A stretch of 64,000 nt of DNA from the NCBI GenBank assembly GCA_013285685.1, contig JABDHD010000001.1:1-64000 (forward strand), written 5' to 3'. The DNA is from Bacteroidota bacterium. Lineage in GTDB: Bacteria; Bacteroidota; Bacteroidia; Sphingobacteriales; Sphingobacteriaceae. The notes below the pieces were generated by a model, which worked only from the letters and a program-made list of their open reading frames with translations, was not told where the DNA came from and made no database searches. The translations under genes were made by a program, and so were the position numbers. This document shows, piece after piece, positions 1-9,081 of this stretch (positions are counted from its first letter, which is position 1; every line of letters begins with the position of its first letter).

Positions 1-726
1 ATGGTTAAAGGAACGCAGGCCGAACAGATTATTGCTGTCCTGGAAAAGATACCGCTGCGCGTTCGCAATAAAGTAACAGAGGTTACGATGGACATGGCGG
101 CCAATATGATAAAGGCTATCCGACGATGTTTCAGTAATGCTCAAAGGGTTATCGACCGTTTCCATGTACAAAAATTGGCTTATGATGCTGTACAGGAAGC
201 AAGGATAACATACCGTTGGGAAGCCCTTGATGCAGAAAGCAAATCGATTGAAGAGGCCAGAAAAAACAAACAGGTTTACCAGCCTGAAGTACTCAGCAAT
301 GGGGATACTTTAAAGCAATTGCTTGCCAGGAGTCGTTACCTGCTGTTCAAGCATCCGTCCAAATGGACGGCTTCTCAAAAAGAAAGGGCTGAATTGCTTT
401 TCCCGAGGTATCCTGAATTATTCAAGGCTTATAACCTTTCCATCAGGCTGGGCAATATATTCACGATCTGTAAAAGCAAGCAGATTGCCTTTAAAAGACT
501 GGCTCTCTGGTACAATGATGTTGAAGCTGCGGGTATTGAATCCTTTAAAACCGTTTCAAGGTCTGTTCAGATGCATTACGAAGCTATCCTGAACTTCTTC
601 GATAATCGTAGTACAAATGCCTCTGCCGAATCATTCAATGCTAAAATAAAGGCTTTCAGGGCTGCTTCACGAGGCGTTAGGGATACAGCTTTCTTTTTAT
701 TCCGCTTAGCTAAAATCTATGCTTAG
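1..726 (+). CDS. ISL3-family transposase, C-terminal part (5' end outside window)
   Basis: This is the catalytic half of a DDE transposase of the ISL3 (IS204/IS1001/IS1096/IS1165) type. Counting from the first base, candidate catalytic residues are D31 (in VTMDMAANM), D52 (in VIDRFHVQK) and E210 (in NASAESFNAKIKAFR), which is the family's typical spacing and context. Family members are usually 400-550 residues, so the 241 codons seen here lack the N-terminal zinc-finger/HTH part. The reading frame is open at base 1 and the ATG there is probably internal. The stop is at 724-726. I could not define the right terminal inverted repeat with confidence because the left end is not in the window. The element probably ends a few tens of bases after the stop, close to the small ORF at 743-847. 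Confidence 0.85.
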   Translation: MVKGTQAEQIIAVLEKIPLRVRNKVTEVTMDMAANMIKAIRRCFSNAQRVIDRFHVQKLAYDAVQEARITYRWEALDAESKSIEEARKNKQVYQPEVLSNGDTLKQLLARSRYLLFKHPSKWTASQKERAELLFPRYPELFKAYNLSIRLGNIFTICKSKQIAFKRLALWYNDVEAAGIESFKTVSRSVQMHYEAILNFFDNRSTNASAESFNAKIKAFRAASRGVRDTAFFLFRLAKIYA

Positions 727-742
727 AAATTTTATCCCCCAA

Positions 743-847
743 CTATTCAACTTGATCCATCAGCACCAGCACAAAAACAATAAGAGCAATTAATGCCCAA
801 TGACTGTTAACGCCATGGTAAGCCCGGTTTTTTATTGCATTTTTCAT
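743..847 (-). CDS. Possible 34-aa single-span membrane peptide
   Basis: This is a short open frame starting at ATG 845-847 and ending at TAG 743-745. It encodes a basic N-terminus (MKNAIKNRAYHG) followed by one hydrophobic stretch (ALIALIVFVLVLM) of transmembrane length. I recognise no family. It lies between the transposase stop and the DUF892 gene, on the same strand as the latter. The stop sits only 17 bases from the transposase stop, so the C-terminus may have been cut by the insertion. The composition looks like a real small membrane protein, but an ORF of this size could be chance. Confidence 0.3.
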   Translation of the reverse strand: MKNAIKNRAYHGVNSHWALIALIVFVLVLMDQVE

Positions 848-933
848 AGCTTGCCCCCCTTTCAATCGGTTGAACCATCATTTTTAAACAGTTCACACAG
901 GGATACAACAACAATCGTGCAACAACGCCCGGA

Positions 934-1482
934 TTACAGCAAGAAGCTTACCGACCGCATAGCCTTTGGCAACCAAACCGGCGTCTTGGCTTTGTTATTT
1001 ACTTCGCGTTCCGCAAGCTGTGATAAACGGTGATCAATCTGTTTTTCGTCGATCTCCAGGTCGCGGAAGATGGTAACCGCATCATTCATTGCCAAATCGT
1101 GTGCAAAAGCCGCCGCAGTGCCATAGGTGCTGATCTTGTAATGATTGATATTTTGGATACAGGCCAGCAGGCATGCGTCGCTCACCTGTTTGTCCGTGCA
1201 AAGTTCCAGTTTCTCGTCCGTTTCTTCAATAAAAGCATGCATGATGCGATTTACCAGGCTGATATAGGTAAAATTTTCTTCGGCACAAAAAATATCCAGC
1301 TTTTTAATATGCTCGTCTATCAGTTCAAGATATTTTTCTAAAACGCCTTTTAGCTGGAATGAGCCGGCGCCATCCATCCACCGGGGCAAATTGGCTTGCA
1401 ACTGAACCTCGGCGCTGGTAAACTTCCCGGCGTCGTAGTCAAGCAGGCTGAGCAGGGTTGGGAGTGTTTCTGAGGTTTTCAT
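934..1482 (-). CDS. DUF892 (YciE/YciF) ferritin-like protein
   Basis: This 182-residue protein resembles the YciF/DUF892 family of ferritin-like four-helix proteins, which are linked to stress responses. Family-like features are the paired-helix pattern and the segment LACIQNINHYKISTYG at about 105-120, the position of the conserved E/H-x-x-x-Y-G motif in this family. The whole chain is predicted helical, with acidic stretches such as HAFIEETDEKLEL. The start is ATG with an AT-rich leader. A TAAATTTG sequence about 26 bp upstream on the same strand matches a Bacteroidota -7 box. The gene stands alone. The role (iron or peroxide handling) is inferred from the family only. Confidence 0.7.
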   Translation of the reverse strand: MKTSETLPTLLSLLDYDAGKFTSAEVQLQANLPRWMDGAGSFQLKGVLEKYLELIDEHIKKLDIFCAEENFTYISLVNRIMHAFIEETDEKLELCTDKQVSDACLLACIQNINHYKISTYGTAAAFAHDLAMNDAVTIFRDLEIDEKQIDHRLSQLAEREVNNKAKTPVWLPKAMRSVSFLL

Positions 1483-1926
1483 GCTATATATGTTTGATAG
1501 TCAAATTTACGCAACGACTAAACAGCAATTTGTGACCGCACTCATCTAAAAAGCTGATGCTTGTCACATGAGTTTCCTCATTCAATACAGGTAATTGGCA
1601 ACAAATCCCGAGCGTTTTATTACGGTTAACGGCTCAGTTGGGTATCGGCAGTAATTGTATTGGTAACTTTTATAACGGCGGAACGTCGCATTAAAGTATT
1701 ATATTTAACGCAATGGTACAAAAATATACTGTTTTCCGCCTGCAGTTCTCAGGTGTTTGATACGGTGTTTCGATCTGGTCATTTATCTCCTGAACAAAGC
1801 CTGCAGCACTACGGGCATTGGGTTGCTTATTCCTGACTTTCCTGTCGGATAATAACTTGTCCAAACTTTTTTGATATTTTTTACTTTTACATCAAACAGA
1901 CCGGCAAATCTAATTTCAGTTATTTA
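1483..1926. other. Intergenic region between divergent genes
   Basis: These 444 bp separate the divergently transcribed DUF892 and histidine kinase genes. I see no gene. A TAAATTTG box at about 1502-1509 (minus strand) could serve the DUF892 gene. The last 60 bp are AT-rich and probably hold the kinase promoter, but no clear TTTG / TAnnTTTG pair stands out. Confidence 0.4.
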
Positions 1927-4371
1927 ATGAACAAAAATAATGGCCCCAAAACTAACAACCACTGGTTTTTAAGCGACGGAGGCGCTATGGGTGAACTGTT
2001 GCGTTCTACCGATTGGACAGACACACCGCTGGGACCGCCGGACGTATGGCCTTCGGCCTTAAAGCAAACGGTGAGTATGATGCTGGGTACAACCTTTCCT
2101 GTGCTCATTTGCTGGGGCAAGGATTACATCCAGCTTTATAACGATGCTTTCGATTTCATAATTGGGGTTGCTCAACAGCGCAGGGTCGCAGGACAAAGCG
2201 CAAGGAAAACCTACGCGAAAATCTGGAACGATATAAAACCAGTCGTTGAGGATGTAATGAAAGGGCAAACCGTCGGCTTTCCGAATTTTATGGTGCGATT
2301 GAACCGGAACGGGCACTCCGAAGAATGTTATTTCGATTTTTCCGGCAGCCCGATCCGGGAGGATGACGGCAAGATCGGCGGCATTTTGTTAATCTGCGCC
2401 GAAACCACGGAAAAAATGAGAGCCGTTGAAGAAGTGGCCGCCACGAATGAGGAGTTCATGGCAAGTAACGAGGAACTGGAATCGGCCAACGAAGAGCTGG
2501 CTGCAATCAATGAAGAAGTGGCTACAGCCAACCACGAATTGATCGAAACCCAGCATGATCTGCAGCGGTCAAATATGGCGCTTGCGGAGAGCGAAGCAAG
2601 GTTAAAGATGGCTATCGACGCTACTCAATTAGGCACCTGGGACTATATTACCGTTAGCGCTGAGTTATACCGATCTGAAGAATGTGATAGCATATTTGGG
2701 CTATTGGCCGGGAAATCGACCGGATTTGAGGAGTTTTCAAATCGTATACACCCCGATGATCGGGAAAGCGTGTTCAGGGCATTTCAGGCCTCCTTGTCAG
2801 CGCACAAGGCCAATCGTCATAATTTAAACTGCCGGATTCTTCGTTTTGATGATAATGATATGCGTTGGGTGAGCTTACGGTGGACTGCATATTTTGATAC
2901 TGGCCGAAAAGCCACACGGCTTACCGGCACCCTGGTGGACATCACAGAAACAAAGCTTGCCCAGGACAGCATAGCCAGGAATGAAAAATTTTTCCGGTCC
3001 ATTGCCTTAAATATACCTGATTCGCTCATTGTTGTGATCGACAAGGACCACCGGTATGTATTGGTTGAGGGTGACCTGATGGATAAAATGGGCTATGATC
3101 GCCGCGATTATGAAGGGAAGCACCCTGCCGAGATTGGCCAAACCGAGCGTTACAATGCTTCCAAACACCTGTATGACCGGATGATGGCCGGCGAAAAGTT
3201 TTCGATAGAGCGCACCACGCCAACCGGCGAAAGCTACATGATACACCTGGTGCCTTTAAAAGATGAGCGCGGCGAAGTATACGCTGGCATGGTTATGGCC
3301 ATTGACATTACCCCAATACGGCAAGCCGAAGAGAAAAGCGCCAAGCTGGCCGCCATCGTTGAGTCATCGGATGACGCCATTGTGAGCAAGACGCTTGAAA
3401 GCGTTATCACCAGTTGGAACGATGCGGCGCAGCGAATATTCGGCTACACTGCGGATGAAATTATAGGGCAAACAATATACAAGCTTATCCCGCCCGACCG
3501 GCAGGAGGAAGAGCCGCGGATACTTGAACGTTTGAAAAAAGGTGAACGCGTCGAACATTTTGAAACGAAGCGGCTCACGAAATACGGACGGCTGCTGGAT
3601 GTTTCGTTAACTATCTCGCCGGTAAAGGATACACAGGGCAATATCATCGGCTTGTCCAAAATAGCCCGGGACATTACCGAGAAAAAGCTGGAAGAACAAC
3701 GCAAGAACGATTTTATCGGCATGGTGAGCCATGAGCTTAAAACACCCCTCACATCACTTAACGGTATTATCCAGGTGGCTAACAACAAGTTAAAGCATAG
3801 CGAAGACACTTTTTTGGCCGGCGCGATGCATAAGGCGAACGCACAGGTAAAAAGAATGACAGCAATGATCAACGGGTTCCTGAATATTTCACGCCTGGAA
3901 GTGGGGAAAATGCCTATTGAAAAAGAACCTTTCGATTTGAACCAATTGCTGCACGAAATACTGGACGAAACCAGCCTGGTCGTAAGCTCACATAAGATCA
4001 TTTTTAGGGGCTCCGGCCCTGTGGTGATCAATGCCGACCGGGAAAAGATCAGTTCGGTAATTTCAAACCTGGTCAGCAACGCCATAAAATATTCGCCAAG
4101 GAAAAAGATGGTTGAGTTGGGTTACCAGGTGAAAGGGAATACTGTTACAGTGAGCATTAAAGATGAAGGCATGGGTATTAAACCGCAGGACCTGGAAAGG
4201 GTTTTTGACCGCTATTACCGCGTGGAAACCAACGACACAAGGCATATTTCAGGTTTTGGCATCGGTTTGTACCTGAGCGCCGAGATCATTGAACGCCACG
4301 GTGGAAAAATTTGGACGGAAAGCGAGATCGAAAAAGGGTCGACGTTTTATTTTGAACTGCCGCTCAAGTGA
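1927..4371 (+). CDS. Multi-PAS sensor histidine kinase
   Basis: This 814-residue protein autophosphorylates on histidine in response to an unknown signal. The order of domains is: an N-terminal PAS-like domain (about 25-140), a glutamate-rich coiled coil with repeats of NEELxxANEEL type (about 155-215), three further PAS domains (about 220-335, 345-460 and 465-580) ending in typical DIT-type PAC motifs, a HisKA domain with H602 in VSHELKTPL, and a HATPase_c domain. The latter shows an N-box (NLVSNAIKYS), a G1 box (DEGMGI), an F-box (FDRYYRVE) and a G2 box (GFGIGLYLS). No transmembrane segment or signal peptide is visible, so it is probably cytosolic. No response regulator lies beside it; it is an orphan kinase. 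It converges with the NlpC/P60 gene, with a 23-bp gap. Confidence 0.93.
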   Translation: MNKNNGPKTNNHWFLSDGGAMGELLRSTDWTDTPLGPPDVWPSALKQTVSMMLGTTFPVLICWGKDYIQLYNDAFDFIIGVAQQRRVAGQSARKTYAKIWNDIKPVVEDVMKGQTVGFPNFMVRLNRNGHSEECYFDFSGSPIREDDGKIGGILLICAETTEKMRAVEEVAATNEEFMASNEELESANEELAAINEEVATANHELIETQHDLQRSNMALAESEARLKMAIDATQLGTWDYITVSAELYRSEECDSIFGLLAGKSTGFEEFSNRIHPDDRESVFRAFQASLSAHKANRHNLNCRILRFDDNDMRWVSLRWTAYFDTGRKATRLTGTLVDITETKLAQDSIARNEKFFRSIALNIPDSLIVVIDKDHRYVLVEGDLMDKMGYDRRDYEGKHPAEIGQTERYNASKHLYDRMMAGEKFSIERTTPTGESYMIHLVPLKDERGEVYAGMVMAIDITPIRQAEEKSAKLAAIVESSDDAIVSKTLESVITSWNDAAQRIFGYTADEIIGQTIYKLIPPDRQEEEPRILERLKKGERVEHFETKRLTKYGRLLDVSLTISPVKDTQGNIIGLSKIARDITEKKLEEQRKNDFIGMVSHELKTPLTSLNGIIQVANNKLKHSEDTFLAGAMHKANAQVKRMTAMINGFLNISRLEVGKMPIEKEPFDLNQLLHEILDETSLVVSSHKIIFRGSGPVVINADREKISSVISNLVSNAIKYSPRKKMVELGYQVKGNTVTVSIKDEGMGIKPQDLERVFDRYYRVETNDTRHISGFGIGLYLSAEIIERHGGKIWTESEIEKGSTFYFELPLK

Positions 4372-4394
4372 CCTGCAATTAGTTCAAAAACATG

Positions 4395-4970
4395 CTAATC
4401 AGTTACTGGCGGCGATCGCCGGTCATTTTGTGCGAATACGCGGATGGTTTTGATATATCGTCGCTGGTAGTACGCGTCAAGAGCCGATTCGGTAATGCCA
4501 CAAGCATCGCCTGACGTGGAATGAATAAATGTGATTGTACCCGCATTATTTGATCGAACGATTCCGATGTGACCCGCAATTTTTGGCATTGGTTCCGTGC
4601 CGGTGAACAAGATCAGGTCGCCGGGCTTTGCCTGGGTGATGTCGACCTCCCGGTTCAGGTAAGTAAAATCGACTGAGGGCCTGGGTACCCTGATACCGAA
4701 GTGGTTAAAGACATAGGTAACAAAGCCCGAACAATCAAAACCAAGATCGGGGTCGGCCGAGCCGTATTCATAGGGCGTCCCTTCAAGGGAGCGGGCAAAG
4801 GTCACCAATTCAGCCGGGGTGGTTTTACCGGTTTCGATCGTTATGTAATGGTTTTTATTCCCTGGTGCAAGCGGCGGCAAAATATGTGCATTGCCCGGCG
4901 AAACGGATTTCGACTTGTTGCAGGAGAAAATGACCATTAAGCCGATTAATATCGCACCGATCCTTCTCAT
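4395..4970 (-). CDS. NlpC/P60 family lipoprotein (C40 peptidase)
   Basis: This is a 191-residue cell-wall hydrolase of the NlpC/P60 type, expected to cut gamma-D-Glu-diaminopimelate bonds in peptidoglycan. A lipoprotein signal ends at C17 (IFSC), so the protein should be attached to a membrane facing the periplasm. The catalytic triad is visible: C80 in GFDCSGFV, H134 in AGHIGIV and H150 in FIHST. The segment KPGDLILF is also typical. The catalytic domain takes up nearly the whole mature chain and no SH3 domain is present. A second lipoprotein of this family is encoded at 60736-61305. Confidence 0.9.
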   Translation of the reverse strand: MRRIGAILIGLMVIFSCNKSKSVSPGNAHILPPLAPGNKNHYITIETGKTTPAELVTFARSLEGTPYEYGSADPDLGFDCSGFVTYVFNHFGIRVPRPSVDFTYLNREVDITQAKPGDLILFTGTEPMPKIAGHIGIVRSNNAGTITFIHSTSGDACGITESALDAYYQRRYIKTIRVFAQNDRRSPPVTD

Positions 4971-5076
4971 GGGGTATGTAGTACAAAAACCCGTCCAGTA
5001 ATAGCTAACTCAAAATCACATTCCCTAAACAATCCCATCGCTAAGCTGTATTAACTAATAGCTAAAACTATTTAAA

Positions 5077-6033
5077 ATGAAAACCACCCAGGATGAGCAT
5101 GTCAACCATGCAGTGCGTTATGACCACTTTGGGCATACCGACGTTTTATATATTGCCGAATTGCCCAAGCCTGCCCCAAAAAAGGGTGAAGTATTGGTGC
5201 GCGTTAAAACTGCAGGAATTAACCCGGGCGAAGCCTATATCCGGGAGGGAAAACTATCAAAACAATTTCCATCGCAATTTCCGTCCGGACAAGGCAGTGA
5301 CTTTGCAGGCATTATTGAAACTGTCGGCGAAGCTGTTACAAAATTCAAAGCCGGCGACGAAGTGATTGGCTTTAGCAATAACCGTAACAGCCAGGCCGAA
5401 TACGTTGCAGTTGCCGCTGACCAGTTGGTTTCGCGACCGGCAAATGTTTCCTGGGAAGAAGCAGGGGGTTTGTTTGTGGCAGGCACAACAGCCTATGCAG
5501 CCGTAAAAGCCGTGGATTTAAAAGCAGGCGATACGGTTGTTGTTTCGGGCGCCGCGGGCGGCGTAGGCTCCATAGCAGCGCAGATGGCCAAAAAAGCCGG
5601 CGCCAAAGTGATTGGGCTCGCCGGTAAATCACATCATCAATGGTTAAAAAATCATGGGATAACGCCTGTCAGCTATGACGGCGATCCCGAAGAAAATATC
5701 AAGGCCGCTTTAGGCGGCGCCATAGCGGATGCGTTTATCGATACCGCTGGCAAAGGCTATGTAGCACTGGCGATAAAAATGGGGATTGCGCCCGATCGGA
5801 TCAATACGATCATCGATTTTGAGGCCGCGCAAAAATATAAAGTAAAAACAGATGGCAGTGCAGTAGCCGCCAATACTCAGGTACTGGCCGAGATCGTTGC
5901 GATGGTTGGCAACGGCGATATTGATATCCCAGTTGCTAAAACTTACCCGCTGAACCAGGTTCGCGAAGCATACCAGGAGTTGGAAAAACATCATACGCAA
6001 GGGAAAATCGTGCTGATCGCATCGGCGAATTAG
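5077..6033 (+). CDS. NADP-dependent quinone oxidoreductase (zinc-free MDR family)
   Basis: This 318-residue protein of the medium-chain dehydrogenase/reductase superfamily is of the quinone-oxidoreductase (QOR) type. It has an N-terminal GroES-like domain (FGHTDVLYI at the start, then a GSDFAGIIETVG segment) and a Rossmann domain with VSGAAGGVGSIAAQMAKKAG at about 155-175 for NAD(P)H binding. Zinc-ligand cysteines of alcohol dehydrogenases are missing. It probably reduces quinones or enones in the cytosol; the substrate is not predictable. The gene is a single transcription unit. A second, different QOR-like protein is at 18216-19175. Confidence 0.88.
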   Translation: MKTTQDEHVNHAVRYDHFGHTDVLYIAELPKPAPKKGEVLVRVKTAGINPGEAYIREGKLSKQFPSQFPSGQGSDFAGIIETVGEAVTKFKAGDEVIGFSNNRNSQAEYVAVAADQLVSRPANVSWEEAGGLFVAGTTAYAAVKAVDLKAGDTVVVSGAAGGVGSIAAQMAKKAGAKVIGLAGKSHHQWLKNHGITPVSYDGDPEENIKAALGGAIADAFIDTAGKGYVALAIKMGIAPDRINTIIDFEAAQKYKVKTDGSAVAANTQVLAEIVAMVGNGDIDIPVAKTYPLNQVREAYQELEKHHTQGKIVLIASAN

Positions 6034-6143
6034 TCAGATCCCGAACGGTTGATTGGAATTATGAAATGGTGTCTCCGCATCTATTCAATAGTCATGCGAT
6101 AGAAACAGAAAGGCCGCCTTCCTAAAGCTTCGGCGGGCGAAAG

Positions 6144-6230
6144 CGGTGAGGGAGGGATTCGAACCCTCGGTACAGTTTCCCGTACGTCAGTTTAGCAAAC
6201 TGATCCTTTCGGCCTCTCAGGCACCTCACC
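6144..6230 (-). tRNA. tRNA-Ser(GCU)
   Basis: The minus strand folds into a class II tRNA with a long variable arm. The acceptor stem is GGTGAGG paired with CCTCACC. The anticodon arm is TCAGT-TTGCTAA-ACTGA, giving anticodon GCT, and the T-loop region contains GGTTCGAATCC. The discriminator base is G at 6144, as in serine tRNAs. No CCA end is encoded. It reads AGC/AGU codons. Confidence 0.95.
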
Positions 6231-6366
6231 AATTAGGTTTATTTCAACCTTTATTAAAAAAATAGCCCCTTTTTTCGGGACTGCAAATATAGCAATTCGG
6301 TTAAGCGGTCAAAAAAAAATTTCAGTTAGTTGTTTCCGCGCCTATGAATAGCATTACGCGAACTTT

Positions 6367-7230
6367 TCACTCCCCCAAATACCCCATCAAATTCCGGCTT
6401 ACGTTGTGCCTGCGGAGTTGCATCAGTGCTTTATCCTTCAACTGCCTTACCCTTTCGCGGGTTAAGCCGTAGTGGCTGCTGATCTCGTCGAGCGACTGGG
6501 CGTCCGCCAGGCCTATGCCATAAAAAAGAGTGATGATCTCACGCTCCCTTAAGGTAAGCACAGCCAGCGAATGATGGATGGCATGCGCCAACGACTCCTT
6601 CATTAATATGTCGTCTGTTCCGGCGCCGGGTGTGGTGAGCACATCCAGCAATGAATTTTCTTCGCCCTGAACAAAAGGCGCATCGACAGACAGGTGCCGG
6701 CCGGATTTACTGATCACGTCGGCAACGGCCTCGGCGGATTTTTCCATTGCATCGGCCAGTTCCTCAAGGGATGGGTCGCGTTGGTATTCCTGCTCCAGGC
6801 GGGCAAAGGTTTTATGCAACCGCGTGAGCGATCCTACCTGGTTTAGCGGCAGGCGCACCATGCGCGATTGCTCGGCAATGGCCTGCATAATTGCTTGCCG
6901 TATCCACCATACGGCGTATGAAATAAATTTAAAGCCCTTGGTCTCGTCAAAGCGTTTGGCGGCTTTTATCAGTCCCAGGTTGCCCTCGCTGATCAGGTCA
7001 TTAAGCGTTAGTCCCTGGTTTTGGAATTTTTTTGAGACGGACACCACGAACCGTAAATTTGCCCGGGCCAGCTTATCAAGCGCCGCCTGATCGCCCGCAC
7101 GGATGAGCCGGGTAAGCGTTACCTCCTCATCCGGCGAGATCATCGGAATTTTGCTAATATCGTTAAGGTACTTATCAAGCGACTGGCTATCGCGGTTAGT
7201 TATTGACTGCGATATTTTGAGTTGCCTCAT
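6367..7230 (-). CDS. RpoD-like sigma-70 factor (group 1/2 paralogue)
   Basis: This 287-residue sigma factor directs RNA polymerase to promoters. It has region 1.2 (DSQSLDKYLNDI), region 2 with the RpoD core (SEGNLGLIKAAKRFDETKG and FISYAVWWIRQAI), region 3, and region 4.2 with a helix-turn-helix (SLDEISSHYGLTRERVRQL). Region 1.1 is absent, as in Bacteroidota RpoD. The N-terminus MRQLKISQSITNRDSQSLDKYL is close to the family's primary sigma. Inner stretches differ from the usual housekeeping sequence (for example ISKIPMISPDEEVTLTRLI), so I read it as a second RpoD-type factor. It is the last gene of an operon: its ATG overlaps the desaturase stop by 4 bp, suggesting translational coupling. Confidence 0.88.
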   Translation of the reverse strand: MRQLKISQSITNRDSQSLDKYLNDISKIPMISPDEEVTLTRLIRAGDQAALDKLARANLRFVVSVSKKFQNQGLTLNDLISEGNLGLIKAAKRFDETKGFKFISYAVWWIRQAIMQAIAEQSRMVRLPLNQVGSLTRLHKTFARLEQEYQRDPSLEELADAMEKSAEAVADVISKSGRHLSVDAPFVQGEENSLLDVLTTPGAGTDDILMKESLAHAIHHSLAVLTLREREIITLFYGIGLADAQSLDEISSHYGLTRERVRQLKDKALMQLRRHNVSRNLMGYLGE

Positions 7231-8234
7231 AAATATCGCTCCTTAAACTGCTTTTTAGCGTCGTTAAAACTGATTACTGCACCCAGCCGGTTCATAAGCC
7301 AGATGTAATACCAGGCCATATCAATTTGATAATTTTTAAACCCGCTGCGTGCGCTTTTAGGGAAAAGATGATGGTTATTGTGCCATTCGCCTGCCACAAA
7401 GCCCGGCCATATCTGGTTAACCGATTTGTCCTTGCGGTTATAATCCATTCCGTCGCGCTGCCTGTTTTTGCCCTTGCCATGCCCTTCGTAGTTAAAGGTA
7501 CGCACGCCAACGGCCCAAAAACCGGCTGCACCAAATAAAGCACAAGCCAGCGCATTGCCCCCGATGAGGTAAAAAACCAGGTACCAGAACGACCAGTTCA
7601 GCACCCAGGAAAGTATAGCCCTGCCCGGATTTGCGTACGAACCCCAGTGCTGGTATTGCGGGTAAGTGTTGGCGCGCACGCCGGTATGCGCCATCAGGCG
7701 CCTAACCCGGGAATAATCAGCTTCATTCAAATCTTTTGCAATGGGCTGGTGGTTAACATCGGCGAGAAAACAATACAGGAAGCCACCTTCGGCATGGTAT
7801 GGATCGCCGGGCTGGTCGGATTTAGAGTGATGGACGTGGTGCGAAATGACATATATCTCTTCGGGTATCACACTTATGGTAAGATTTTGGGTAAAAAACC
7901 GCCAGAATTTATTTCGGAACTTATAGGCTCCATGGGTACAATACCGGTGATGCCAAACTGTACCGTGGGTACCCATGATCACCATACTGTACAAAAATGC
8001 ATAAATCAGCATCACGGGCGCGAAGAACTTAAAAATGAATAGCAGCAAAAAGGGCACTAAGCAAATGACTTTAAGCCAACTGAAAAACGGCAGCCAGTTT
8101 TTACGCGTTTTAAACACGTTTAACCTGCTAAAGAACTCATGGAATAGCTGCTTGTTGCGTGGCTTTATCAACTGCCCATCCTGATCCTTCCAACCATAGG
8201 AAGGGACCTGCAAAACATGATCTAAAAATGTCAT
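7227..8234 (-). CDS. Acyl-CoA / fatty acid desaturase
   Basis: This 335-residue membrane di-iron enzyme introduces a double bond into acyl chains. The three histidine boxes are present: HRYCTH (H96-H101), HHVHH (H132, H135, H136) and HNNHH near the C-terminus, with hydrophobic segments between them (about 55-95 and 210-235). The frame is open to 8267, but codon 1 there is TTG. The ATG at 8232-8234, four bases after the upstream stop, is the better start. The gene sits between a small unknown protein and a sigma factor whose start overlaps its stop. The family role is unsaturation of membrane lipids, often to keep membranes fluid in the cold. The cold-shock gene diverging from this operon fits that idea, which remains inference. 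Confidence 0.9.
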   Translation of the reverse strand: MTFLDHVLQVPSYGWKDQDGQLIKPRNKQLFHEFFSRLNVFKTRKNWLPFFSWLKVICLVPFLLLFIFKFFAPVMLIYAFLYSMVIMGTHGTVWHHRYCTHGAYKFRNKFWRFFTQNLTISVIPEEIYVISHHVHHSKSDQPGDPYHAEGGFLYCFLADVNHQPIAKDLNEADYSRVRRLMAHTGVRANTYPQYQHWGSYANPGRAILSWVLNWSFWYLVFYLIGGNALACALFGAAGFWAVGVRTFNYEGHGKGKNRQRDGMDYNRKDKSVNQIWPGFVAGEWHNNHHLFPKSARSGFKNYQIDMAWYYIWLMNRLGAVISFNDAKKQFKERYL

Positions 8235-8238
8235 TAGC

Positions 8239-8559
8239 TTATCGGAATCTTTTGGGGTTAAAAGCAATAATGTAGTTCAGGTCCTCGTTCAGCACAGTCA
8301 TCGTATCCATTTGCGATTCTTCTTTGCTCAGGGACTGCTGCAACTCGGTTTTAACCGACCGGAATACTTGTATCAGGTCATCCGGCGCCAGTTTATTTGT
8401 TAAAACCGGGTAATAGTCTTTTTTTATTCGCGCCCGCTCCTGGTCGTTCACTACTATAAGCGTCCATTTGTCTTCTGCGCCGAAACCATGTTCTTTGGCT
8501 TCGTTCATTAAATCGTACACCAGGGTGCGCGCTTGTCTTTCTACTGTTGGGGATTGCAT
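8239..8559 (-). CDS. Small unknown protein, first gene of the desaturase-sigma operon
   Basis: This is a 106-residue protein that I do not recognise. I chose the ATG at 8557-8559 (MQSPTVERQ); the frame is open further upstream, but that extension looks unlike coding sequence. The N-terminal half resembles a small alpha/beta fold (TLVYDLMNEAKEHGFG, then WTLIVVND), followed by a polar helical part (DDLIQVFRSVKTELQQSL). There is no signal peptide or membrane segment. It ends 4 bp before the desaturase ATG, so the two are probably co-transcribed with the sigma factor. Confidence 0.6.
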   Translation of the reverse strand: MQSPTVERQARTLVYDLMNEAKEHGFGAEDKWTLIVVNDQERARIKKDYYPVLTNKLAPDDLIQVFRSVKTELQQSLSKEESQMDTMTVLNEDLNYIIAFNPKRFR

Positions 8560-9081
8560 AATTGAATTGACTGTTTTGGATAATAGTATTAAAAAGGGGA
8601 TCAGTACGAGTTGGCCGGTTATGCCGGGCCTTCCCAATATCTTCAAAGGCAAATGCTTACCTAAAGGGACTAACGGCTTAGGCTATAACGAGCGTTTGAG
8701 TTACCGGAGAATTATAAATAAGCCATATGGGCGGCGGTTTTTGTGTTTTCATGCCTTGTTTGTTATGCCTAAAGATCACCGCCGTAAACCAGGCAATATC
8801 TAAGAGTGTTTATATTGGGATTTTTGTTAAATCTAAGAAAAAAAAATGACATTAGAATTATTTTTTTGACGAGAAGGACGCGCTATGCGCCGGGCTTTTT
8901 CTAATGCCGTTGCTATTAAACGCTGGTAAGAAAGGTTTGTTGCAGAAAAAAAAATTTGTTTTCATATAACGAAAATATTTTCTCATTACGGATTCTATTT
9001 AAACAATTTTTAAAATATTTTACCAAAAGTAAAATATGCAGATAAATAAGCCTACCTTGCCGACTTATTTAAAACAATAAA
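8560..9081. other. Divergent intergenic region, probable long leader of the cold-shock gene
   Basis: These 522 bp lie between the desaturase operon and the cold-shock gene. I see no convincing coding sequence. The part nearest the cold-shock ATG (about 8820-9081) is very AT-rich, with a small GC-rich hairpin (GCGC-TAT-GCGC at about 8879-8890). It could be the long structured 5' leader often found before csp genes. Promoters for both directions must lie here, but I cannot place them with confidence. Confidence 0.4.

Noticed and set aside
3444-4085. 213-codon minus-strand ORF opposite the histidine kinase
   Set aside because: It overlaps the HisKA/HATPase coding sequence, is leucine/serine-rich like other antisense frames, and has no start context or family.
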